Assembly: GCA_936450465.1 (NCBI GenBank)
Contig: OW388304.1
Span: forward strand, 15,171,061 to 15,235,060
Length of the DNA stretch: 64,000 nucleotides
Direction of reading: 5' to 3'
Source of the DNA: Gibbula magus
Taxonomy: Eukaryota; Mollusca; Gastropoda; Trochida; Trochidae
Shown in pieces: positions 46,339 through 58,880 of the stretch (its first letter is position 1; every line of letters starts with the position of its first letter). The notes below the pieces were generated by a model, which had not been told where the DNA came from, did not search any database, and saw nothing but the letters and a program-made list of their open reading frames with translations. Position numbers and translations under genes: made by a program.

Positions 46339-49300
46339 TGAGGGGTGCTTATAGACAGAGAGCACTAATTATATTGAATATAGTATATAACAACAGCTAG
46401 TATGATTTCAGGGGGGAATCTGAAATGACATTATATTGTGGAAATTATTTATTTTGCTGTGTATTCCAACTGAAACCTGCATTGTCACTAGTAAAGCAGT
46501 TAAAACACTACATTCAATTTGAATACCGGGTATATATAACCAGAATTTAACTGTTGCAAAACAGTTCTTCACAGCAGGTAAAGTTGGCAAGTTTCTGGTT
46601 CGATTTGGTTTTGAACTGGCAACTATAACGAGTGTGCTCTCTTGTCCCCTTTATCAAATAAGTATAACATTGAAGCTGGTTACTTTCTCACCTGCTCGCT
46701 CAGCTTTAATAACTCGATTGGAAAACCCATTATTTAAACTAGACTGAACTTTTGATAATAAATCTTATTATCTAGATAAAAACCCATCCTAAAAATATGA
46801 CACACTCGAGTGTGTGTATGGTACATGTCCATGGAGCTCGACGTTTTTTCTGTTGAAAGAAAAATACATATATATATATGGTTGTTGGGACAATAGCGTT
46901 TGAATTCAAATTCACTTACATGTCACTTTAACATGAATCATGCCTGTCAACTTCTGATATTACTTTAATTAGGTATTTTAGGCATGCATTCATGATAAAA
47001 CATACTTAAATTGGGTCTTTTCTGAATAACTATCTTAGCATGATTACTCCTCTTGAAATAAAGATAGTCGTTAGGACAATAGCACTTCATCTGGATTCAG
47101 TGACATGGCATGTATCTTCAGATGATACTTTCCTAACAACTGTAAGCTGATTATATGGGTGCTCTTGCCTGCCAATCTTACTAACCTAAATATCGATAGT
47201 TGATGAGAAAATAGTATCGTTGTCATGCCATCCTTCAAGCGTAATTCAGTATTAAGGGATCTGCAGGGCAGTATATCATGATCATGCCATCTATAAAACT
47301 AAACCTGCAAATTGTTTTTATTTTCATTATCTTCACAATCGACATTAGGCATTTTTTGATGTACTTAGTTTAAAATGACCACATTGAAGTATTCTAAAAG
47401 ATAGGCAATTTGCTATCTATGTTTATTTTGTGAAAATAATTAATAATATAAATCCATTCGATATGAACCTATAATTTCAATAACTCATAAATTATTTATG
47501 TTTTGACAATCAATCAGTGTTTTTATCAGAGTCTCTTCTTGTATATGTCGCTACATTTAATAAATAAAAAAGCATCACTGCAGGAATCGACCAAATCACA
47601 ATGATCAAGTGTACTGCATAATAATATAATTATCAGCGCAACAGGGCCAAGTGAGAAAACACAGCAGCCCTTATAATGTGTAAAGAACAATATCAAATTT
47701 AAAGGTAAAAATCCATAAGTCTGCGTGTCTTGTTACAAAACTAGCCCTGATTGAGCATACGTATTGAGTACTGGTTTGTCAGGTTCATGAGAAAATGACC
47801 TGTTTGATACACTATAGTCTTTGATGACTATATTCACCACAGTCACCATTATCCAAATTCCTTTGTCATGTGTTATTAGCATATTTCCCAAGCTTGTCAC
47901 TATTTTAGGCCTGTGATTGGTCTGTTGTCATAGAGTTCTTCAGGGTGTCATAGACCTGGCTACCATCGGCGCCTACATGTTGATTGGTAAAATATTGTGT
48001 TCACATTGTTTACTTAGTTTCACGATTGCCTAGACTAGATTGATGTCAATGAGACTGCAATACCCGGAGTATTTACACACTTACATCCCGCGGAGAAAAA
48101 GTCAATTCTCGACAAGTGTTAGTATTGGTGTGCAGTGATTCAGTGAAATGTTCTACACCAGTGGAGGACGGAACTTGTGTTTCATTGTTCCTGAAGAGAT
48201 TGTCCTCTTTTGGAAATCTCCAGTTTAAAATTAGTGATGTAATGTTGTCTTGTTCCGATTTCGGAGTTCGGAGATTCATATGGAGTTTAGTCTTCATATT
48301 CTATGATTTGTCTAAAGTGAGGAATCAACTGATTTTTATAGTGATTCTCTGAAGTTTCAAGAATGATGCCAATTGTCTCCGTTTTCTCAAATTCTCTGTC
48401 AAGATTCTCGATATCTCCAGTGTGGCAATGTGTGGTTCATGTGATATTTGTGCAGATATTCATGGAGCTTACCTTCTTATTCTTCTTGTTTCATTGATAA
48501 GTTATAGATTTGCGGTGGATGTATGTCAGTCTCTTGCGGGACAATGAAGAGTGTATACTCAGTAGGATGACAACTTTGATGGTTTCAACTGGTCAGCAGA
48601 AGAAAGGCTGTGAAGTTTGAATTCGGGTGATGTGATGAGCTTGTCATCAGGATCAGATGTTTGAGAATTATTCATGGAGTGTACATCGTTTTGACTTGAT
48701 TGATGAACTGAGATGATATGACGTGAGTTAAAAGGTTTAAGATTGGTGCAATCATTCATGGAGTATATATTTTCACTGTCTTTTTCGATTGGAATGATGC
48801 AATGTCCTTTGGATCACCCCTACAGGTAATGCTACATATTCGGCAGGCAGCAGGGAGATGGTTAAAGTGTGAATTGTGTTTTAGCGTCTCAGCATTCAGA
48901 GAATAATAGACTTGCCTGGTTATGTTTGTGCTAGTGTACAGAAACAGGGCAAGTTGAAATATGTTGACACTTTTAGAAAAATAGAACCTCTATTTCGTGT
49001 GGAATTTTCCTGTGAGGTATGTTTGTGAACTTGGAGTAGCGTCAAGAAGAGGTTGTTATAGAGGCTTGTTTGATTGTATTTTCGGAAAAGTATGTGTGTT
49101 CTTGAATGTTATGAAATGTTTTTTTATTACACAGTTTGCTTCTGTCATAAAAAACTGGATCTATATGAGAGGTCTTGGAAGTATTCCAAAACATTTCTGC
49201 ACTTAGATTTTTTCTTAAAACTTTGATTTTGGCAACATTTGATCACTGGAAACTTTTTAAATATTTATACGAGTTTCAAGTTTTATTTATTGTGTTGGAG

Positions 49301-49599
49301 AAAAATGTTTATTTTACATGAAATGTTTTGTTTATTGTGGGTACCTTTAGGCATGTATATTTTCAGAGGAAAGTTTTTAAGGAGAATAGTGTTGTCGACT
49401 TCTAAAATCACATGAGATCAGAAGTTCTATGTTTATTTATTAATTCCTTATCTTGATGTAGCTTGTAGCCTTGTTTACTTCTTCTTTAAAGTAAATATGT
49501 ATATTTTAGGGTTAAAGATGTATATGTGTCAAAACTTGGTACACTTGATATTCCCAAAAGTTAATTCTGTGTTAACATCAAATATATATATCATTTGGG
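46339..49599. other. Intronic DNA, no gene seen
   Basis: The block 48090-48800 is less AT-rich and contains diverged recurrences of ATTCATGGAGTGTACAT (about 48460, 48670 and 48753). It could include a non-coding exon, but nothing decides this. Confidence 0.4.
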
Positions 49600-49603
49600 T
49601 TAA

Positions 49604-50093
49604 AGGTACATCCATTGTGTTGTTGGGGGTCAAATATGACAAACGTTGTAAATGGTCTTATTTTATCGAGAAGTATCGACTGTTATAGAAAACTACCATT
49701 TTGTTGATGCTGGACTTAGCATATTGACGATATGAAGGTAAAAGAAGTGATTTCTGATCGAAAACCGGACAATGCACCGCGTGTGGCGCGCGCCACGGAG
49801 TCAAACGTAATTTTGGAATCGTATTTACACCAGACAAAATAACAAAATTGGGTTAATAATGTTCAATAGGTCATATAACTACTGTGCATGTAAATAGGAC
49901 GTTCACTTTCGGTTTCTACACATGCATAATGATGTTACTCGATTTTAATTGGAAAATAGTAAATATGATATGTTTGGCGATTGGGGATGAATATGCAAGA
50001 TAAGTGAATTTATTTGTATTGTAAACATCACATATGGTGTGTTGGAACGTATTAAAGCCAAATAAAATTTTATGAAACACAATGGATGCACCT
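49604..50093. mobile_element. TTAA-flanked piggyBac-like MITE, 490 bp
   Basis: It starts AGGTACATCCATTGTGTT; the reverse complement of the end reads AGGTGCATCCATTGTGTT. It is flanked by TTAA at 49600-49603 and 50094-50097. TTAA target duplication points to piggyBac-type transposition; the ends themselves are not diagnostic. A 14-bp perfect palindrome, GTGGCGCGCGCCAC, lies inside at 49783-49796. Confidence 0.75.
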
Positions 50094-50097
50094 TTAA

Positions 50098-53000
50098 AAG
50101 TATAGTACTTTGATATGGTATTGTTTTGGGTTGGGTTTTTTTTATATCAAATTTGTAACTTTTAGCAAAATATTCTTCATCAAGGAGGCTTATACTGCTT
50201 ATTTTACTTGTTTACAACGTTTAAATATGAATTTTTTTTACCATAACTTAAGTTCTAGTCGATTGATCTTATAAATATTTGGTCTTGTACTGTAACTTGT
50301 TTTCTATCTGTTCTGGCCTGCCTTCAAAGGAGTTGCCATGGTTTGATGTTTTGTTAAAAATCAGGTGTTTGATGTAATTGGTTTAAATCAATTCTGTTGA
50401 TTTTGAAGGTAAACAAACACTCTCTACATTATCTCATTTCAAACTGAGGATCGGTTTGGAGTAGGTTAGAAAATTAAATGTCAATCCATGGATTCGCAAA
50501 TCTTAAAGTCTGAGGTCACTGACTTAAAAATGTTTACCTTCATTTTGACCCAAAAATGACTAAAAAATTATAACCTGCCTCCATTTTAAAACAATCAACT
50601 ATCAACAATGATTGGCTTGGCTTCTAGACAGAGCTGCGTGACATGTTATAAAAAACATCTTTTAGTCTATTGATTTATGACATGTTACAGATCGTTCAAC
50701 CATGCTTTGATTTCAGAGATATTTCCTGTCTCTCGGTCATGACTTTTTACCTTAGAAATCTGATTCTGATCACAGTTGATCATTTAGAATTTTACGAGCT
50801 CTGTTATTGAAGATGTATGAAATTCTTTGGGTCTTCAAAAGATGTATTTCCATGTTTGAGGGAGTTTGCTGTGAGATGGTACTAAATGCAGAATATATAT
50901 CCTGATTTTATGTCGTTATGACATTTCTTTTTCCCCCCCTTATTTCAAAAGATAATGAATGTTACTGATCTGTAATATGTATTCATGCTAATTCAAATGA
51001 AACATACAGAATTAGAATTGAATCAAATATAAAATCTTTACTTCCCATTTCCAGTTTGCATATTAAGTGTCTCATTTGCAATTTTCTTGTCAAAATGCAA
51101 AATACAAAATGCACACATCAGTAAACCCATTCAAACTTGATGCTGTTTAAAAATCAATATTGAAGAATGTATCCATAGAGATTTGAATGTTAAAACTACC
51201 TACAATAAATCAAAGAGCTTTTACAGCTGTTTGATATTTCAATCATTGAGTGAGTTTTTGTTAATCTCAAGTGATAGAAATATGCAAAAACTAATGCTTT
51301 TTGGAATAACTATTACTAAATTAATTGTTTTAACTACCCGGGTAAATGTCATCATGCGTTTCTGAAGTATGGTGATTTGGTGTCGTTTAACTGTTTACCG
51401 GTAGTTGAAATTAAAATGATTTTTTGGGGATCAAACAATGTAGATAACCAGTAACTGTCTTTCTGTTTCTGAGAAATAAATTGCCCAAATTTGACTACAG
51501 AAAACTTCATTAAAGATGTTAAGGTACATTTTTGTTTTATATTAACTAATATACTGAAAAATAAACCCTTACTTTTTTTTTTATAAAATATCTGTTTTTG
51601 TTTAATTTTTCTTAATGTTTTCATTTATTTGTTACCATTATGTTTGTAACAAGAAATCTTGCTTTTCCTTATAACATATTTATGATAATGTTTTCGTCTC
51701 ATGAAGAAACATGTGACCATTGTACCAGGACCGTGTGTAACCCCCCTCCAGACTCTGTATCAATACACAGAGGATGAATAAATAAATAATTACAATTTGA
51801 TACTTCATGATTTATTCATGCACTCAAGTACTATTTGATTGATAGCGACACCATTTTGACACTTTAGATTTGCTATAGGGTCTAGTATTTGCTAATTGTT
51901 TGTTTTGTGTAAATTAGACAATTAAACAAGATTTGATTTGATAGTATCTGAAATCAGGTGATTATATAATTATCAAATTTTGTATTTTTGATTGTACACT
52001 ATTTGTACCTTATACAAACTTCCAGTTTTTAAGGTTATTCTTTTAAGAATAATCCATTCATCAGTATTTTCATATTTGTTGAATTAATATTTTATGCATT
52101 CCAAATCCATTTGTTTAAGCCTCCAATGATGAATTTATGTCAAAATATATTCAACAGAATAATTTTTTTGCTCATGACAATTATTCATGGATTAAATTTA
52201 TGACACCCTAAACAATCCATTTACATATATGCGATTTCTATTAATTAATACCATATATGTATAGATATAAATTAATTGATTAAAATTATTATTTTTATTA
52301 TTCTTATCACTCTAAATTATCTGATTAAGGTGATTATTATTTCTACAAAAAAAATAGAAGAATTATTGATATTTTAGCTATGACATGTTTGTAGAATAAT
52401 AGTAACTATTTTGTTTACCATCATTGTAGAATTATTGATTTGAGTAACTATGATTTCTATTGATATCATTAACTATCCTATTGTCCTGATGATGGCTATT
52501 ATTAGTATCATTAATTATCTTATTATCCTGATGAGGGGTATTATCCCCTGCATCAAGCTAAGCCCCTTCACCTGTCTCGTATACTCCATTTAGAGACACA
52601 CCTGCTGTTAGCTATTGATCTCAGTTTTCATTGCTAACCTTTTCCGTGAAATACGTCCATTGGGATAATAATAGTCATCAATTTTGAGTTATGTCTCTTT
52701 GGGGATGCTGATCAACCATTAGAACCTGCCTCAATCCACTGGGACTGCACTACGATACATGGTATGAGATTTTTTTGGGTGCTAAAAAAGTTTTATAATG
52801 ATTTCTAGTAACTTGGTTTGGGAGATTTGTGTAATTATTGATTTAGAATTGTTTCAAGCATATTTGGATTTGTAGGATAAACTTGAAAATTGGTAATGAT
52901 TTCAAGTTAATATCTTTGTTGGAGATGTTGTTTTGATATTTCTTTTATTAATTTGAGAGGAAATGTCATAAATGATTTTAGATAATTTATCTTCCAAATT

Positions 53001-54321
53001 GTATTTCCAAAATTGAATTTGATGAGGGAATATTTTATCTAGGAACTGTAACTGATTGATAGAAATAAAAACACAAATGTTGTAAATATGATTTATTGAA
53101 ACTATTGGTATATATTTTTGGTAGAGATAACAATCATGATGGAAAAAGTTGAGTTGTCATGTCTAAGTCAAATTTTTTTTTTTATTTATTATTATTAATA
53201 TCATTCTTATATTTAATTCATACTGCTAAAAATGAACAAACTGACAACATCAATTACATAAATATAAAACAAAGAAAACATCATCTTTCAGTCATTTTAA
53301 AAGAATTATGATTTGCATTCTGTTTCAATTTGATAACCAATTTAAATTTCTGAATATATCATGGAAAGATCAAAGAAAATTATCAACACAACTCTCATTT
53401 TGTCAGTATTATAAAACGTCAAACTATGTTGAAGATTAACCTTCTACGTGCAGGAGTCGGATATATCTGCAAGTTTGTAATACTCAGACAAAAGCTTTGA
53501 GTCTAGATTGTGTGATAGAAAACATTAAGTCAAGAAGCTAATGAGATTTGGGTGAACATGATATCTGTATCTTGTTACATTGTGGGATATGTCACATTGT
53601 CTTCTAATGCGTCTGATTCTTCAATCTATAATCAGTTCTCTGATGATCTGTAATACTACTGAAGAGTAAGCTTGAAGGTAGGTCGTAGTCTTCCATTTTG
53701 TCAATAGGGTTTTAAAATAATTATTTTATTAATGTTAAATGGCATTTGCAAAATTTCTTTTTAACATTAAATTTAGTTTTTAGATATTTCTCTTATTACT
53801 TGAGAATATTATGCTAGTACCTTTTAAAAACTTAATGATTTTGAAAACTTGTCTGGATATCTGTGAATATATACCCATGACGACAATTTTCATTCTATCA
53901 ACTACATATTTTCATCTGACCCTTTCGGCTTGACGTCCTTGCCACTTCAAAAGAGTAAACTGCTTCTTTGATTATTCAGTGTCATAACACTCCTTTTACT
54001 TCTGATGAATACAGCCAGTTGCTTGCAAACAGTTAGCTCTCGTGTGATATAACTTCAAACAGTACTGTTCAATATGATGGCTATTGTCTATAGCTGTCCA
54101 ATGAGTTAGCCTATGCTATGTGATATAGCCTATAACAGAGGCAGTTGATCTTACCCTGGTAGACATGTGTAACATGTCTCGCTGATCAGGTAGAGATAAG
54201 ATAAGCATCAGTCAGTGACAGGAACTTAATTAGCCTATTTGTCCGTCAGAAGATAACGACATTTGAAGTGACAGGTATCTACAGGTGAAGTCGTTAAAGG
54301 TTACTGGATTACAGGTGGTAA
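50098..54321. other. AT-rich intronic DNA, no gene seen
   Basis: Very AT-rich (especially 52000-53400), with no exon-like open stretch and no delimited element. Confidence 0.45.
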
Positions 54322-54450
54322 AGTGGACATTCAGGTAGTGCAGTGGTACAAGTAACAAGTGTTCTCTTTGGTTCAAATCCCACCAGGGAAGTTACAACAG
54401 AGAACAGTTAAGTTTTGGTGCATTGTGATTTAATGGAGTTACACCCATGT
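54322..54450 (+). mobile_element. SINE family A, tRNA head with A and B boxes
   Basis: The A box TAGTGCAGTGG (54336-54346) and B box GGTTCAAATCC (54370-54380) are spaced as in a tRNA. Downstream, CCACCAGGGAAGTTACAACA, then AGAGAACAGTTAAGTTTTGG and TGCATTG follow the order of 55890-55960. This is the most complete promoter of the family in the window. Confidence 0.65.
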
Positions 54451-55873
54451 CTTATTAGATCCAAACAAGGCTCTCATTGTGATTATATTTTGATAATTTA
54501 AAATAATTGTAACATTTTAGGTACATCATTGATAATGTTAAATGAATTACTAAAAAATTATGAAACATAATTATAAATGCTTGATATCAGATTATCTAAA
54601 AGCTAAGTTTAATTTAGAAAGCAATATCTAAACTGATAATTAATATGATGTTCTTATAATCAGCATTCATCGGTATCATGGTAAACAATCGAGGGACTGT
54701 ATAAACCAAAACATTCTTCAGACATCAGTAGCACTCCACATAATACAGCATGTTCAGGATTGTCTTAAAGTTTTCATTTCAATTTGGTAACAAATTCATC
54801 TTCTAAATACGCAGGAATCTAATTGTAAATGCTTAGGTCTGTTACTCTATCCAATATTAAGAATTTGTCAGCTGTAGATTGAACTTACTTATAAAATTAT
54901 TGGACTTGCATATAAAATAAATTAAATATGGTAAAATGTTTCTTTTAGTCAACAAACTAACCGTGTATATTTAAAATTCAAAACACAATTTCAGTGTAAG
55001 TTACCAGTATTCCATAGAATATTATAATTTATCATAAAAATCATTTAAAATCGGTCCTTCTATTAGTCAATGTACTCAGTATATATTTCAAAATTCAAAA
55101 CACAATTTCACAAACCAGTAGTTCCAAAGAATAGTGAGATTGATCGTAAATAACTGACATTTCAATATGGCCCGTCTATATTCAGTCACCAACCAAATAT
55201 GGGAAGGTTGAGACAATCACATGTATGTCGCCATATTGATTGTTATATTGATATTGAAACATTGTTCCTCCAAGGCCAAACGTGATACAGCCATATCACC
55301 TGTAAACCATATCAAATCTTTGATCTAAAGTGCTACAAATGCATCCATCAAACAACACACTTTGGAGGTTTCCTGTGTATTTATGGCAATCATCCGAAAA
55401 TAAATATAGGAAATTATTTGTAACATGGCACTTTGGTGGACTAATTCTAAGACTGAGTGATTATGAGATTATTCTACGGTAGGGCATTCACTGATGCATG
55501 AATTGTTTAGAATCAATGGCGTGTGACCACTGTTTATCTGTGCGAGGGAGGGACTTTAATGACTTAGTGTGCAGGTGTGACATTGAGTTTGTTGGATATT
55601 TTCCACTAGTCAGGTAGGTTGGTCTTGGTACAGGGGGAATTGTGTTGAAGGAAATTTGCAGTGTTTTACTTGGTGAAATTTATTTTTAGAATTAAATTTG
55701 ATTTTGAATTTAATTCATTGAATATTTCTACTTTTGAAATAGAGTTAGAATTTTGAATGAGGTTGACATTTGTTGAAGCAACTCAGCATAATTTTTGTTG
55801 TGATATTCATTGTTTTTGGATCATCTACTAGTTGAGAAGGTTGAAAATTAGTTGTCTCGATTCGCAAATCTGT

Positions 55874-56143
55874 GTCCGGGATTCGAATCCCGCCAGGGAC
55901 ACGGCAACTTTGTCTGCAGTAGAGAATTGTTCTACATGCAGTAAGGTTTGGGTGCAATGTTACACTGAATTTCAGCGTAGTACCACCCATGGTCCGCTAG
56001 TTCCAGCCGATGCTCGCAGGTTTCACCGCAGTGCATAGCCACATGGCGTTGCGGGCTTTCTCCCTGCCATAATACTAGCAGCAGCGATATAAGTGAAATA
56101 CTCTTGAAAGCGGCGTTAAACCCCAACTCACTCACTCACTCAC
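55874..56143 (+). mobile_element. SINE family A, 5'-truncated copy with target duplication
   Basis: The B box GGGATTCGAATCCCG (55878-55892) is followed by the body (ACACGGCAACTTTGTCTGCA onward), GCGGGCTTTCTCCCTGCC, GAAAGCGGCGTTAAACCCC and an (ACTC)n tail. TCGCAAATCTGT flanks the element at 55862-55873 and 56144-56155, a 12-bp target duplication. Since the duplication abuts the element just before the B box, the A box was lost by 5' truncation at insertion. Frames on both strands here are repeat by-products. Confidence 0.85.
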
Positions 56144-56155
56144 TCGCAAATCTGT

Positions 56156-57336
56156 TTCTCTGAAGTCTTTTGAATCTTTTAGTAAATGCCAAAGTATTTG
56201 ATAATGTCATAACCTTGTAATTTTTGTTTGGTTGGTAAAGGTTTTCCTTTAATTTTCCATCTTAATTGTCAAACTTGCATTTCAGACTGACTAATTTTCC
56301 CGTTTATCTTAAGAATTGTTAGTTTGTATAGTATCAAGTGTGAAATGTGTTTTGGGATAGGCCTATCATTCATTTACTTAATGATTCTATAGAGTATTTA
56401 CTTTGTATAATATTTTATAATATGCACTGTCCGAATAGATGTAGAAAAGTTCTGATAATCTACATTTGTATAGATGTATACCTCATTACAAATGTCACAA
56501 GAAATAAAAGCTAACTTTTCCTTGGTTCATGCATATGTGATATTGAATATATTCCCTATGACACCCTGCTGCTAAGGTTATATGTAACACATTGTGCACA
56601 CAATGTATAATAACTTGTACACATGGTGTGTTACTGTATTATAGGACAGACAGCAGGTGTTAACCCACATTGTGTGGAGTGTTACAAGGATAACAGACCA
56701 CTTTTACAACCTACTCTGTTATGCACCACCAGCTTCAGTAGGTTATTATACCAACCCAGGATATCAGATTTCTAATTTTATACCATTTGAGGTATCACAG
56801 AGTTCCATTATTATGTAAAATTATGCAAAAACATAATCTCTTTGATTCATACAGCCAGACAAGGTATGCTCATTTGCATGTTATGAAATTATGTTGATTG
56901 CTTATACATCTAGACAAGGTGTTCATTAGCAAGCCTGGCCAAGAAACTGTAGCCTTGTTCTCTGTCACCTGTCATTGTTTCTGTCTAAGTGTTTAGAGTG
57001 GGGAATAAACTTATGCATTTCATGTGTTAATATTGCATGTTGGATTGGTCCTGTAAACTCCTGAGTTGAAGTATATATGAGGCAAGCTAACAGTTTATCT
57101 GAATCGTGTGAATAGTGCCTAACAGACTGTTTGGTTGAATATTCCCAGGAGAGTTGAGAACAGATCGGCTTTCATTAACTTGTTGACCATTGTACCATTA
57201 CCAGCAAGTATAACAAACTTTGAAAATCTGAGTTATTTGTAATTTCACCATAAGCACTTTATTGTCAACTTACATGACATGCAGTTACAAAATATATTCA
57301 GATAATTCAATTGGATGTACATTTTCTATGGGAACG
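56156..57336. other. Intronic DNA, no gene seen
   Basis: Between the SINE and the TTAA element nothing beyond AT-rich sequence and short diffuse repeats (ACACATTGTG-like motifs near 56588-56690). Confidence 0.4.
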
Positions 57337-57340
57337 TTAA

Positions 57341-58820
57341 CCCTTACGTTGCGTATATATATTTTACCATTTTTAGCCCCTGTGGCGGAATTTACAGGCT
57401 CGCAGCTCGCAGCAGTAGTTTGAGCTTATTCACTAACGAGCTCTGCTGGCGGAATTTCCAGGCGGCGATTCCGGTACCGTTTTTACGAAATATACCGCAT
57501 CTACATGGCGAATAAGGACTATATACGGGCGTTCAATACAAATTCAAGTAGCGACACCCGTACACAAATGGCTAATTCACACTCAAAACTTTGAATGAAT
57601 TTTCTATGTTTTTTCGTTTTTATTCTATTACTTTCGAAAGATTGTCTTTTATTCGGGCCTCGTAACATCATAAATACGAAACGAAAAAAATTCCATTTAT
57701 ATACGGAATTGAAGACAAGATGTCTAGCTTCACAATGATATAAAAATTATTAGAATGCGACCTTTGGTTATAATTCTATAGCTATGTAAAGTTTGTCTTT
57801 ATTTCCACCTATAAAATCGTCAATACTTACAACATGTATGCGGCATTGCAAACGGTCGTTCATCGCACTTTTCCAAGAAATCATAATCTCGAACCAGTTG
57901 ACAAATAAGCACATGTCAACCCAAATATGGTTATGTTGTTTGACTTTTCAAATAAACGCTAACCTCGAACCATAACTGATGAAAATATGTTGATTAGTTT
58001 GTGTGCCGTTTGGTTTCACATGCCTCTCAGAAAGGTAAAATTGTATCTTTATTTCTGTGAATAAATCTGCGCATTTTATATAGAATAAAAGATTATTCTT
58101 TTCGGTTTATTGTGATATAAAAATTATGAAAATGCATTCAGTATTTTAGCCGTGATAAATGTTTTAGAAGTTGTGAAAATCGCCGATTGTTTCAAAATTT
58201 ATGAAGTGTAAACATAGCCTTTTTCACGGCGCTTGCTGTGTCTTTATTATTTTTTTGAGATTTTCTAATTTTAAATGGGAATGTAGTCCATTGTTTCCCC
58301 TTTATTTTGCCGTATTTTTTTTTGAAAACAAACTATTCGCTCACATGATATGAAGTGCGGGAGTAAGGCGAGTTAGCGATTTTTTCCCCCGTCTCGCGAG
58401 ATGCGAGGCAGATAGCAGTCTCGGGCGAGGCAAACCCGAGGCAATACAAACACGTGGGTGAAAATAGCCTCAAGCGAATTAATGCTTCGGGGGCTAAGCC
58501 CGACAAAATTGGCCTTTTGTAAAGCTAATTATCAATGCGTTACGGGTCAACAATGCACACGCAATTTGGTGTGAATTCTACTTGATATTTCGACCGGACA
58601 TTCACACAGACTCGTTATCGTGGCTATCTGCGAGATGTATGTAAACAAGTTTTCATGTGGCGATATACGGACACACTTCGTCTCGCATTTCGCCTGGGGG
58701 GCAAATATAATTATTACTGACCCGGTAAATGCACTAAGTCCAACGTACGGGTCTCGCCAAGGGTTCTTACATTTTTCTCTATGAGCCTCCCGGATAATTC
58801 CGTCGCCCGCATGTTAAGGG
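57341..58820. mobile_element. TTAA-flanked, CpG-rich piggyBac-like element, 1.48 kb
   Basis: It is flanked by TTAA at 57337-57340 and 58821-58824. The left end is CCCTTACGTTGCG; the reverse complement of the right end is CCCTTAACATGCGGGCGACG. Subterminal GGCGGAATTTACAGG on the left pairs with GGAATTATCCGGGAGG on the right. CCCT-type ends with TTAA fit piggyBac. No transposase frame is visible, so it is non-autonomous. CpG is much denser than in the flanks (for example CGTCTCGCGAGATGCGAGG near 58391), suggesting a young insertion not yet eroded by deamination. Confidence 0.7.
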
Positions 58821-58835
58821 TTAATGTTAAATAAA

Positions 58836-58880
58836 AACTCAACCCAACCCAACCCAACCCAACTCAACCCAACTCAACTC
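58836..58880. repeat. (CAACC)n microsatellite with CAACT variants
   Basis: CAACC units with CAACT interruptions, directly beside the right TTAA of the preceding element. Confidence 0.9.

Noticed and set aside
55829..55892. Full tRNA gene or complete SINE promoter (A box at 55829 plus B box)
   Set aside because: The 12-bp target duplication places the element start at 55874, so the A-box-like sequence belongs to the flank.
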